Shown piece by piece: positions 22,089 through 28,685 of a stretch of 33,640 nucleotides of DNA (position 1 is the first letter of the stretch; each line of letters starts with the position of its first letter). Source of the DNA: an uncultured Bacteroidales bacterium (lineage in GTDB: Bacteria; Bacteroidota; Bacteroidia; Bacteroidales; Paludibacteraceae); NCBI GenBank assembly GCA_902799185.1, contig CADBZO010000008.1, positions 116,600 to 150,239 of the forward strand, read 5' to 3'. A program made the translations under genes and the position numbers. The notes below the pieces were generated by a model that was not told the origin of the DNA, did no database searches, and worked only from the letters and a program-made list of their open reading frames with translations.

Positions 22089-24245
22089 ATGAAGAAATTT
22101 TTATCTCTTTTCTGCGCTCTGTCTATTATTCTGAGCGCGAGTGCACTTCCTGTGCAGAAATCGTTGAAGGCACAGTCTGTCCTTCAGAAAGCAAGACAGG
22201 AGCAATCTAAGAAGGTACAAAAATCTGTCGCTATGACGAAGGTGCAAAAACAAGCCGCCTTCAAGATGGGGACCAAACCGGCAGCGGCTTCCAAGAAAGC
22301 CCCAAAGGCTATGCAGGAGGCTATGGACATCACAATCGGTTCTGTAGATTTTCAGTATTTCGAGTCAGACGGTGATGCGTACTACGCATTGTACAGCGAA
22401 GACAATCTCTATCGCTTCAATTTCGATATTTATCCGGCCCAGGGGCTGACAGACGTAGAGTTGGGCAAAACCTATACGCTGGAGGATATGGATGATTCTT
22501 ATAGTCTTGGCAAGTCGGGTAACAACTATATCTACTATCAATCCGCAACTTTCACGAAAACCCTTGTGGATGAGTTGGTGAAGATTGAGGCTACTGTCGT
22601 TGACACGGCCGGTCAGGTTTACAACCTTCTCTATCAGGAGACTCCCTTCGTGCTGTCCGGCGATACCGTAAAGCATAGTTTTGCCAATACGGTGAAGATG
22701 GTCTATAGCGCTTATTACAAGGACTGGACGGTTACTGTAGATGACGGTGAGTTTGCATTCAAACTGGATATGCTCAGCGAAAATGCCAACTCGGCTGTCG
22801 GTTCTTATGATAGTGAGAACGGTGACTTCAATTTGGATTACACCTATGCTGAGGTTTATTTGACCGAGGATTCCAGCGTGGTATATGCCGCCCATAGCGC
22901 CAAAGCCGTTGTGGCTGCCGGAGATGGTCAGGAGACGCTTCAGGTTGAGATCATCGGTCAGAACGGTGTGGTATATCTTTTTGACGCTTTCTATGTAGCG
23001 CCGAAGGCGGAGAAACAGGAAACTGTCACTGCTACCAACTTGGCGGTTAATGACGCTTACATTAGCTGGTTCGGCGTGGTGATTGCTACTGCGAGCGACG
23101 AGAATTACGATATTTATCTCTCCCTCTCGCCGGAGACGGAGGATTATGCGGGTGAGTATGTGATCGGCGATTACGCCAGCGGAGATATCACCCCGAAGGG
23201 ACAGGAGGTTGACAATGACATCTTCAGCGGCTCTGTCAAGCTGGCTAAGGCGGCTGACGGCACCTATGTGCTGACCGGCAAAGTACTCTGTTATAACAAT
23301 ACCGAGTATACTCTTAACCTCTCTTATGTGAAACCGACGGCCAAGAGACAATATACCATTACGGCTAACAACGCGGTACTGGCAGATCTTGGTTCCGCTT
23401 GGCAACTCGCTGCTGTGGCTGACGACGAGCAGAGCTACATTACCTTGGCGGCTTATTATGACGATCAGATAGCCGGAGATTATGCTGCAGCAGATCTTGT
23501 AGCTAACTATTCCTATGCAGGGCTCTTCCAGAACGGCGATACCGCGTGGTATGACTTGGTAGATGCGCAAATCAAAGTAGAAGTGAACGAAGCAACGGAA
23601 TCGGCTAAGATTACCGGTACTTTCCTTGGCCAGAATGACAGTGACGCTGACGATGTAGTGGAATTTGTCATTACTGCTTATGCTGTGATTAAACAGAGCT
23701 CGGGTTCTAGTGACTATCAGTATGATGAAGATGCGGATCTTATCCATACCTTTACGTCCTATGAGCTGGATGATCAATACTTGGAGAAATACGGCAGCGT
23801 TTACGTAGAAGCTCAGGACGAGGAGAACTACTATGTTATCTTGGATATTACACTCCCGGACGGCGCAACGGAACTGGTTGCAGGCGAGTACCCGATAGAA
23901 GAGGAATATCTCCCGCAGTCCGTATATTCAGGATACTATTCTTCTGACTACGGTTTTATTCCCTCTTTCGCGGCTACCTTGATTGAGGAAGAAGGAAAAT
24001 TGTATTACAACCAGATATGGTGGATTGTAGAGGGTACCGTGACGGTTGACCAGAACCAGAATCTCTTTGTGGATGCGGTCAACTCGCTGGGTAAAGTTGT
24101 CAAACTCAATATCTACGTGGATGGCCAGCAGGGCGTAGAGAACGTGAATGCTAAGGCTGCGGCTCTAAAACGCGTAGTGAATGGTAACCTCGTGATTGAG
24201 AAGAACGGCGTGAAATACAACGCAATCGGTACTATTCTGAAATAA
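22089..24245 (+). CDS. Secreted modular protein of unknown function (five related modules)
   Basis: A 718-residue exported protein with signal peptide MKKFLSLFCALSIILSASA. Residues about 21-78 form a basic Lys/Gln/Ala-rich linker. The rest divides into about five beta-rich modules (roughly 80-185, 195-300, 312-420, 425-535 and 550-690). Each has an acidic/aromatic opening strand, a phrase such as V(E/A)(L)GKTYTL or LVAGEYPIEEEYLP, and a closing strand pattern like ATVVDTAGQVYNLLY or GTVTVDQNQNLFVDAVNSLGKVVKL. It ends with a short tail (about 694-718: GVENVN...LKRVVNGNLVIEKNG...YNAIG) shared with its neighbours. The protein is acidic. I recognise no named family; surface or extracellular location is inferred. 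A strong terminator follows. Confidence 0.85.
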   Translation: MKKFLSLFCALSIILSASALPVQKSLKAQSVLQKARQEQSKKVQKSVAMTKVQKQAAFKMGTKPAAASKKAPKAMQEAMDITIGSVDFQYFESDGDAYYALYSEDNLYRFNFDIYPAQGLTDVELGKTYTLEDMDDSYSLGKSGNNYIYYQSATFTKTLVDELVKIEATVVDTAGQVYNLLYQETPFVLSGDTVKHSFANTVKMVYSAYYKDWTVTVDDGEFAFKLDMLSENANSAVGSYDSENGDFNLDYTYAEVYLTEDSSVVYAAHSAKAVVAAGDGQETLQVEIIGQNGVVYLFDAFYVAPKAEKQETVTATNLAVNDAYISWFGVVIATASDENYDIYLSLSPETEDYAGEYVIGDYASGDITPKGQEVDNDIFSGSVKLAKAADGTYVLTGKVLCYNNTEYTLNLSYVKPTAKRQYTITANNAVLADLGSAWQLAAVADDEQSYITLAAYYDDQIAGDYAAADLVANYSYAGLFQNGDTAWYDLVDAQIKVEVNEATESAKITGTFLGQNDSDADDVVEFVITAYAVIKQSSGSSDYQYDEDADLIHTFTSYELDDQYLEKYGSVYVEAQDEENYYVILDITLPDGATELVAGEYPIEEEYLPQSVYSGYYSSDYGFIPSFAATLIEEEGKLYYNQIWWIVEGTVTVDQNQNLFVDAVNSLGKVVKLNIYVDGQQGVENVNAKAAALKRVVNGNLVIEKNGVKYNAIGTILK

Positions 24246-24290
24246 TCTGAATACCTCTACAGATTTTATTCTTATAAATACTTACATTCA

Positions 24291-24319
24291 AAGCTGTCAC
24301 TTCGGTGGCAGCTTTTTTT
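24291..24319 (+). terminator. Intrinsic terminator after the 718-residue protein gene
   Basis: A 10-bp stem (24291-24300 with 24305-24314, one G-T pair) closed by a TTCG tetraloop is followed by a T run to 24319. It lies 46 bp after the stop codon. Confidence 0.92.
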
Positions 24320-24327
24320 CTGAAAAA

Positions 24328-24359
24328 TTTGCATATGTGCAAAAAATGTTGTACCTTTG
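24328..24359 (+). promoter_or_regulatory. Promoter of the 434-residue secreted protein gene
   Basis: TTTG (24328-24331), a 20-bp spacer and TACCTTTG (24352-24359) match the consensus. It starts only 9 bp after the upstream terminator. The sequence from -33 to just past -7 is nearly the same as the nrdD promoter at 25815. Confidence 0.85.
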
Positions 24360-24388
24360 CAGTCGAAATAGATTAAAATGTTTTATTT

Positions 24389-25693
24389 ATGAAGAAAATA
24401 GTATCTCTTTTAGCGGGCGTTTTATTCGCTCTGTCTGTTTCTGCTGCCACTGAGGTGCATGTGCCGATGTATAAAGTGACCGTAGGAAGCAGTAGTATCA
24501 CTTATCAATTGCTGAACGATAAAATGACTCGTATGTTTGTCTTTGTTGTCGATAGCATATCTGCCGGTGCCACGGACGTGGAGTTCGGCAGGACTTATAC
24601 GCTCGGGAAGGGCCTTAACCAGTATTCCTATTGGTTGGAGCAAAGTACCTACAGCTATTCCCTTTTTACGGCTGCGAGCTTCAAAGTCTCCAAAAATGAA
24701 GCGGGCAAGGTACGTATTGACGCGCAGGCAAAGGATCAGAACGGAGACGAATGGATCCTGCTGTACGACGAGGCGGCTATTCCGGAAATGCCTAAGGGTG
24801 GTACATTTGTTGCGGATACCGTTACAACCCAAAGTGACTTTGACTTGGGAGTTGTCCAATACGCTCTGGAGACGGAGAACCCGCCTTTCGCCTTTGTCTT
24901 TAATTTTAAACTGCAGGACGGAAAGAAGGATCTCGAGTCGGGAGTGACTTACACGGAGCGTGACCTCCACGACTCTTTCGAGTCAGCAGGGTATTACTAT
25001 TATGCTCCCGATATACACTATACTTCGTTAGAGTTCAAAAAGACAGTAGCGGAAGATGAGTCCTACACGATTGTAGCTACCGTTGTGGATGAAGATGGTA
25101 ATACCTGGCACCTCTCCGGTTCTCAAGCAGCCCCTCTGGATCCCACTCAGGCGCATTTTGAGTATGACACCCAGTCGGAAGATTTCGACCATACTTTTAC
25201 TTCGTTCCGGCCGGATCTGAGTAATATAGCGAGCGGTTCTGTTGTTCTGCAGGTTACAGACGCGGAGAATATGGTAGGCTCCTATATCCATTTCTGGACT
25301 ATAGAGGGTGCTGAAAGTTTAACGCCCGGAGTGTACCCGATAGAGTATTCCAAGTTCCCCGGGACGGTGAATGCCAGCGAAGGAGTGACCTCGCAAGGTG
25401 TTACTCCGTCTATTGCCTACACGCTTGCGGTAAGCAACGGAGAGTTGCTTCCTAACCGGCTTTGGATGTTGGTGACCGGAACGGTGACGGTAAGGGAAGA
25501 CGGTTCGATAGAGGTGAATGCACTGAACTCATACGGACGGACTGTACATCTTCTCTTTTCGAACGCTTCGGAGGAAGATGTTGAAAATGTCAGAGCGGGT
25601 GAAAATAAAGTTCTAAAAGTCCTGCAAAACGGTCAAGTCGTTATAATCCAAGGAGATAGAAAATTTACAATATCAGGGAATAGAAGTTATTAA
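24389..25693 (+). CDS. Secreted modular protein, shorter paralogue of the preceding gene
   Basis: A 434-residue exported protein with signal peptide MKKIVSLLAGVLFALSVSAA. It has three modules of the type seen in the 718-residue neighbour. Module 1 contains FGRTYTLGKG...KVRIDAQAKDQNGDEWILLYDE, matching the neighbour's first module. The last module (from DHTFTSFRPDL through PGVYPIEYSKFPG, GVTPSIAYTLAVSNGELLPNRLWMLVTGTVTV to LNSYGRTVHLLF) matches the neighbour's fifth. It ends in the shared tail (VENVRAGENKVLKVLQNGQVVIIQGDRKFTISG region). Function is unknown. It appears to be a shortened or less expanded duplicate, with loss or gain of internal modules. It has its own promoter and terminator. 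Confidence 0.85.
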   Translation: MKKIVSLLAGVLFALSVSAATEVHVPMYKVTVGSSSITYQLLNDKMTRMFVFVVDSISAGATDVEFGRTYTLGKGLNQYSYWLEQSTYSYSLFTAASFKVSKNEAGKVRIDAQAKDQNGDEWILLYDEAAIPEMPKGGTFVADTVTTQSDFDLGVVQYALETENPPFAFVFNFKLQDGKKDLESGVTYTERDLHDSFESAGYYYYAPDIHYTSLEFKKTVAEDESYTIVATVVDEDGNTWHLSGSQAAPLDPTQAHFEYDTQSEDFDHTFTSFRPDLSNIASGSVVLQVTDAENMVGSYIHFWTIEGAESLTPGVYPIEYSKFPGTVNASEGVTSQGVTPSIAYTLAVSNGELLPNRLWMLVTGTVTVREDGSIEVNALNSYGRTVHLLFSNASEEDVENVRAGENKVLKVLQNGQVVIIQGDRKFTISGNRSY

Positions 25694-25728
25694 CAGATTT
25701 TTGTTTTGGAAAATTTTTTGTGTTGACA

Positions 25729-25767
25729 AAAAATGCAAATGGCTAAAAATAAGTCATTTGCATTTTT
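25729..25767. terminator. AT-rich terminator after the 434-residue protein gene
   Basis: A perfect 13-bp inverted repeat (AAAAATGCAAATG at 25729-25741, mirrored at 25755-25767, loop 13) with a terminal T run forms a likely intrinsic terminator. The symmetrical A and T runs could make it work in both directions. Confidence 0.75.
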
Positions 25768-25814
25768 GTTTTGGAAAACTTTTGAAATTTTATTTAAAAA
25801 TAATTGCTAAAAAG

Positions 25815-25846
25815 TTTGCACATTCAAAAAAAATGTTGTACCTTTG
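25815..25846 (+). promoter_or_regulatory. Promoter of nrdDG
   Basis: TTTG (25815-25818), a 20-bp spacer and TACCTTTG (25839-25846) match the consensus. It is followed by CACTCG, much like the CAGTCG after the promoter at 24328. Transcription would start near 25852, placing the 11-bp repeats inside the mRNA leader. Confidence 0.87.
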
Positions 25847-25876
25847 CACTCGCTTTACAACCATAGATGTCTGAAC

Positions 25877-25964
25877 GGAGTCTTATCGGACCTTTATCGG
25901 ACTTTTATCGGAGGTTTATCGGAGTCTTATCGGACTTTTATCGGAGTCTTATCGGAATCTCATC
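25877..25964 (+). repeat. Eight tandem 11-bp repeats in the nrdD leader
   Basis: Eight contiguous 11-bp units fit GGA followed by three or four variable bases and TTATC: for example GGAGTCTTATC (units 1, 5 and 7, identical), GGACTTTTATC (3 and 6), GGACCTTTATC (2), GGAGGTTTATC (4) and the diverged GGAATCTCATC (8). There is no spacer between units. The array is downstream of the promoter, so it is transcribed. The unit is close to one DNA helical turn and presents GGA every 11 nt in RNA. Confidence 0.97.
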
Positions 25965-26005
25965 GACTCACCCAAAAAGATTTGTAATATTTTATATACT
26001 ATATT

Positions 26006-28105
26006 ATGGAAACATACATTATCAAACGTGATGGTAAAAAAGAGTTGTTTACCATTGACAAAATCAAAAATGCCATTTCGAAGGCATTCTTGGCAGTTGG
26101 AGCCTTTGCTCCCGAGGAGACTTTAAATGCAATCCTGTCGCACCTGCGCGTGCATGACGGTCAGACCGTAGAGGAGATCCAGAACCAGGTAGAGGTAGCG
26201 CTGATGGCGGAGGGATACTACCAGGTAGCGAAAGCGTTCATCCTTTATCGTCAGGGCCACACTGAGGATCGCGAGACACAGCAGCGTCTGGATTTCATGA
26301 TGAATTATGTGCAGGCTTCCAACGCGGCCGAGGGCTCGAAGTTCGACGCTAACGCCAACGTGGAGCACAAGAACATTGCTACCCTCATCGGCGAGCTGCC
26401 TAAGCAGGGCTTCATCCGTCTTAACCGCCGTCTGCTCACGGAGCGTATCAAACAGATGTATGGCAAGGAACTGAGCGACAAATATATGTCCCTCCTCAAC
26501 CAGCATTTCATCTACAAGAACGACGAGACCAACCTCGCCAACTACTGCGCTTCCATCACCATGTACCCCTGGCTCATCGGTGGTACCAAGTCCATCGGCG
26601 GTAACGCTACGCCTCCGCGTAACCTCAAGTCTTTCTGCGGAGGATTCATCAACATGGTCTTCATGGTCTCCTCCATGCTCTCAGGCGCGTGCGCTACGCC
26701 CGAGTTCCTTATGTATATGAACTATTTCATCGAGCAGGAGTACGGCGAGGATTACTACAAACGTGCTGACGAAGTGGTGGATCTCGGTCTCAAGCACCGT
26801 ACGATAGATAATATCATCTGCGATTTCTTCCAGCAAGTGGTTTATAGCCTCAACCAGCCCTCCGGCGCGCGTAACTACCAGTCGGTGTTCTGGAATATCA
26901 GCTACTACGACCGCTATTACTTCCAGTCCCTGTTCGATAACTTCCGTTTCCCGAACGGCGATGCGCCCCACTGGGACAGCCTCAACTGGCTCCAGAAGCG
27001 TTTCATGAACTGGTTCAACGAGGAGCGTACACGCACCGTCCTCACCTTCCCGGTGGAGACAATGGCGCTGCTTGCGGAGGACGGAGATATCAAGGATAAG
27101 GAGTATGCAGACTTCACGGCAGAGATGTATTCCAAGGGCCACTCCTTCTTCACTTACGTCTCGGACAATGCCGACAGCCTCTCTTCCTGCTGCCGTCTGC
27201 GTAACGCCATTACCGACAACAGCTTCAGCTATACCCTCGGTGCCGGTGGTATCTCCACGGGCTCGAAATCCGTGCTGACCATTAACCTCAACCGCGCTAT
27301 CCAGTACGCCGTTCGCAACAACATCCCGTACCAGGCATATGTTGAGGACATCGTTGATCTCATGCACAAAGTGCAGCTGGCTTATAACGAGAACCTCAAG
27401 AACCTGCAGGAGAAAGGTATGCTTCCGCTCTTCGATGCGGGCTATATCAATATTGGTCGTCAGTACCTCACCATTGGCGTGAACGGTCTCGTCGAGGCGG
27501 CTGAGTTCCTCGGACTCGAGATCAAAGACACGCCGGAGTACGCCCATTTTGTGCAGGAGCTGCTCGGTATTATCGAGAAGAAGAACAAAGAGTACCGTAC
27601 CAAAGATGTCATGTTCAACTGCGAGATGATCCCGGCTGAAAACGTAGGTGTAAAACACGCCAAATGGGATCGTGAGGACGGATACGTAGTGCCGCGTGAC
27701 TGCTACAACAGCTATTTCTATATCGTAGAGGATACCTCGCTCAATGTGCTGGATCGCTTCCGTCTGCACGGACGCAAGTATATCGAGCACCTCACCGGCG
27801 GCTCCGCGCTCCACTGCAACCTGGAGGAGCACCTCTCCAAAGAGCAGTACCGCCAACTTCTGCGAGTAGCGGCGGTGGAGGGATGTAACTACTTTACCTT
27901 CAATATCCCGAACACCATCTGCAACGACTGCGGACATATTGACAAACGCTACCTCAAGGAGTGCCCGCATTGCCATTCCAAGAATGTGGACTACCTCACG
28001 CGTGTCATCGGATATATGAAACGTGTGTCCAACTTCTCTGAGGCACGCCAGAAAGAAGCGGCTCAGCGTTATTACGCAGAGAAGCAAAAAGCTCCGCAGT
28101 GCTGA
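26006..28105 (+). CDS. nrdD: Anaerobic (class III) ribonucleoside-triphosphate reductase
   Basis: The enzyme makes deoxyribonucleotides without oxygen using a glycyl radical. The 699-residue protein begins with an ATP-cone allosteric domain (about 1-90, starting YIIKRDGKKELF). Active-site cysteine candidates are C181 (NYCASITMYPW) and C395/C396 (DSLSSCCRLRN). A C-terminal zinc site is formed by C639, C642, C653 and C656 (CNDC and CPHC). The radical glycine is Gly669 in RVIGYM. All key elements are present, so it should be functional when activated by NrdG. Its stop overlaps the nrdG ATG by one base. The leader carries an 11-bp repeat array. Confidence 0.97.
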   Translation: METYIIKRDGKKELFTIDKIKNAISKAFLAVGAFAPEETLNAILSHLRVHDGQTVEEIQNQVEVALMAEGYYQVAKAFILYRQGHTEDRETQQRLDFMMNYVQASNAAEGSKFDANANVEHKNIATLIGELPKQGFIRLNRRLLTERIKQMYGKELSDKYMSLLNQHFIYKNDETNLANYCASITMYPWLIGGTKSIGGNATPPRNLKSFCGGFINMVFMVSSMLSGACATPEFLMYMNYFIEQEYGEDYYKRADEVVDLGLKHRTIDNIICDFFQQVVYSLNQPSGARNYQSVFWNISYYDRYYFQSLFDNFRFPNGDAPHWDSLNWLQKRFMNWFNEERTRTVLTFPVETMALLAEDGDIKDKEYADFTAEMYSKGHSFFTYVSDNADSLSSCCRLRNAITDNSFSYTLGAGGISTGSKSVLTINLNRAIQYAVRNNIPYQAYVEDIVDLMHKVQLAYNENLKNLQEKGMLPLFDAGYINIGRQYLTIGVNGLVEAAEFLGLEIKDTPEYAHFVQELLGIIEKKNKEYRTKDVMFNCEMIPAENVGVKHAKWDREDGYVVPRDCYNSYFYIVEDTSLNVLDRFRLHGRKYIEHLTGGSALHCNLEEHLSKEQYRQLLRVAAVEGCNYFTFNIPNTICNDCGHIDKRYLKECPHCHSKNVDYLTRVIGYMKRVSNFSEARQKEAAQRYYAEKQKAPQC

Positions 28106-28590
28106 TGAAGGTAGCTTCATACGACATTGTTTTTCAAGAGATTCCCGGAGAGGTGACGCTGGCGCTCAACCTCTCCGGGTGTCCTTGTCATTGCAAGGGC
28201 TGTCACAGCCCCCATCTATGGGAGGACACCGGCGAGCAACTGGACGAGGCGCTTCTTGACAACCTCATCGGCACTTACAAAGGACTTATCACCTGTGTCT
28301 CTTTCATGGGAGGCGACCAGGCGCCTGAAGAAGTGGCACGCCTTGCGGCGCACGTGAAAATATCCTCCCTCTCCTTGGGAGAGGGGCGGGGAGAGGTGCT
28401 CAAAACGGCTTGGTACTCCGGCCGGATAAAGATGCCGGCAGCGGATGGACCTTTCGATTATGTCAAGATAGGTCCGTACCGTGAGGAACTGGGAGGGCTC
28501 AAGAGCGAGAAAACCAACCAGCGGCTCTACAAGAGGGTAGGCTCCTCATGGGAAGATATCACCTCCTCGTTCTGGCGCAAGACACTGTGA
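28105..28590 (+). CDS. nrdG: Anaerobic ribonucleotide reductase-activating protein (radical SAM), with in-frame insertion
   Basis: NrdG uses a [4Fe-4S] cluster and SAM to make the glycyl radical on NrdD. Starting at ATG 28105 it has 161 residues. The radical SAM motif CX3CX2C is C26, C30 and C33 in GCPCHCKGC, with an additional Cys28; the SAM-binding MGGD is at 68-71 and the TAWYSGR strand at about 101-107. Between HVK (85) and LKTAWYSG lies ISSLSLGEGRGEV, which is unlike the family and is encoded by a palindromic DNA repeat (28364-28396). The frame is kept, so the protein is probably still made. GTG at 28099 is a less likely start. Confidence 0.94.
   Translation: MKVASYDIVFQEIPGEVTLALNLSGCPCHCKGCHSPHLWEDTGEQLDEALLDNLIGTYKGLITCVSFMGGDQAPEEVARLAAHVKISSLSLGEGRGEVLKTAWYSGRIKMPAADGPFDYVKIGPYREELGGLKSEKTNQRLYKRVGSSWEDITSSFWRKTL
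28364..28396 (+). repeat. Short palindromic element inserted in nrdG
   Basis: CCCTCTCC (28367-28374) and GGAGAGGG (28378-28385) form a perfect 8-bp stem with loop TTG, followed by CGGGGAGAGG. Elements of this composition (CTCCCTCTCC...GGAGAGGG...GGGGAGAGG), which translate as peptides like SLSLGEGRGEV, are, to my knowledge, interspersed in many Bacteroidetes genomes. Here it sits inside a conserved gene and keeps the reading frame. Confidence 0.8.
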
Positions 28591-28629
28591 GGTAGAGTAG
28601 AGTGACGGAATAAAGTATGTGTATAATAG

Positions 28630-28667
28630 CGAACGCCCTGCGAAATCAATCGCAGGGCGTTCGTTTT
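28630..28667. terminator. Strong terminator between nrdG and the convergent giant gene
   Basis: A perfect 13-bp GC-rich stem (CGAACGCCCTGCG at 28630-28642, mirrored at 28651-28663; loop of eight) is followed by TTTT. It lies 39 bp after the nrdG stop and 18 bp from the end of the minus-strand gene, so it can serve both convergent transcripts, with better T-run support on the plus strand. Confidence 0.92.
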
Positions 28668-28685
28668 GCCACATAGGCTGTCCTC

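Larger units (their letters stand above)
25694..26005 (+). other. 312-bp intergenic region and leader of nrdD
   Basis: No gene is present. In order, the stretch holds the first copy of a 17-bp direct repeat (25697-25713), an AT-rich terminator hairpin (25729-25767) overlapped by the second copy (25762-25778), the nrdD promoter (25815-25846), the 88-bp array of eight 11-bp repeats (25877-25964), and an AT-rich run into the nrdD ATG at 26006. The expected nrdD leader is about 150 nt. No sequence resembling the NrdR box was noticed. Confidence 0.85.

Noticed and set aside
22365-23777. 470-residue open frame on the minus strand
   Set aside because: Opposite the 718-residue secreted protein; no recognisable domain and no promoter.
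25877-25964. CRISPR-like array
   Set aside because: Units are 11 bp and contiguous, with no spacers and no cas genes nearby, so this is a simple tandem array.
26681-28120. 479-residue open frame on the minus strand
   Set aside because: It is antisense to nrdD, which has all catalytic residues and a promoter. It is a shadow of biased codon use.
28345-28360. Half-match to parS (GCACGTGAAA)
   Set aside because: Only the right half fits the consensus and it is within nrdG coding sequence, so chance is likely.
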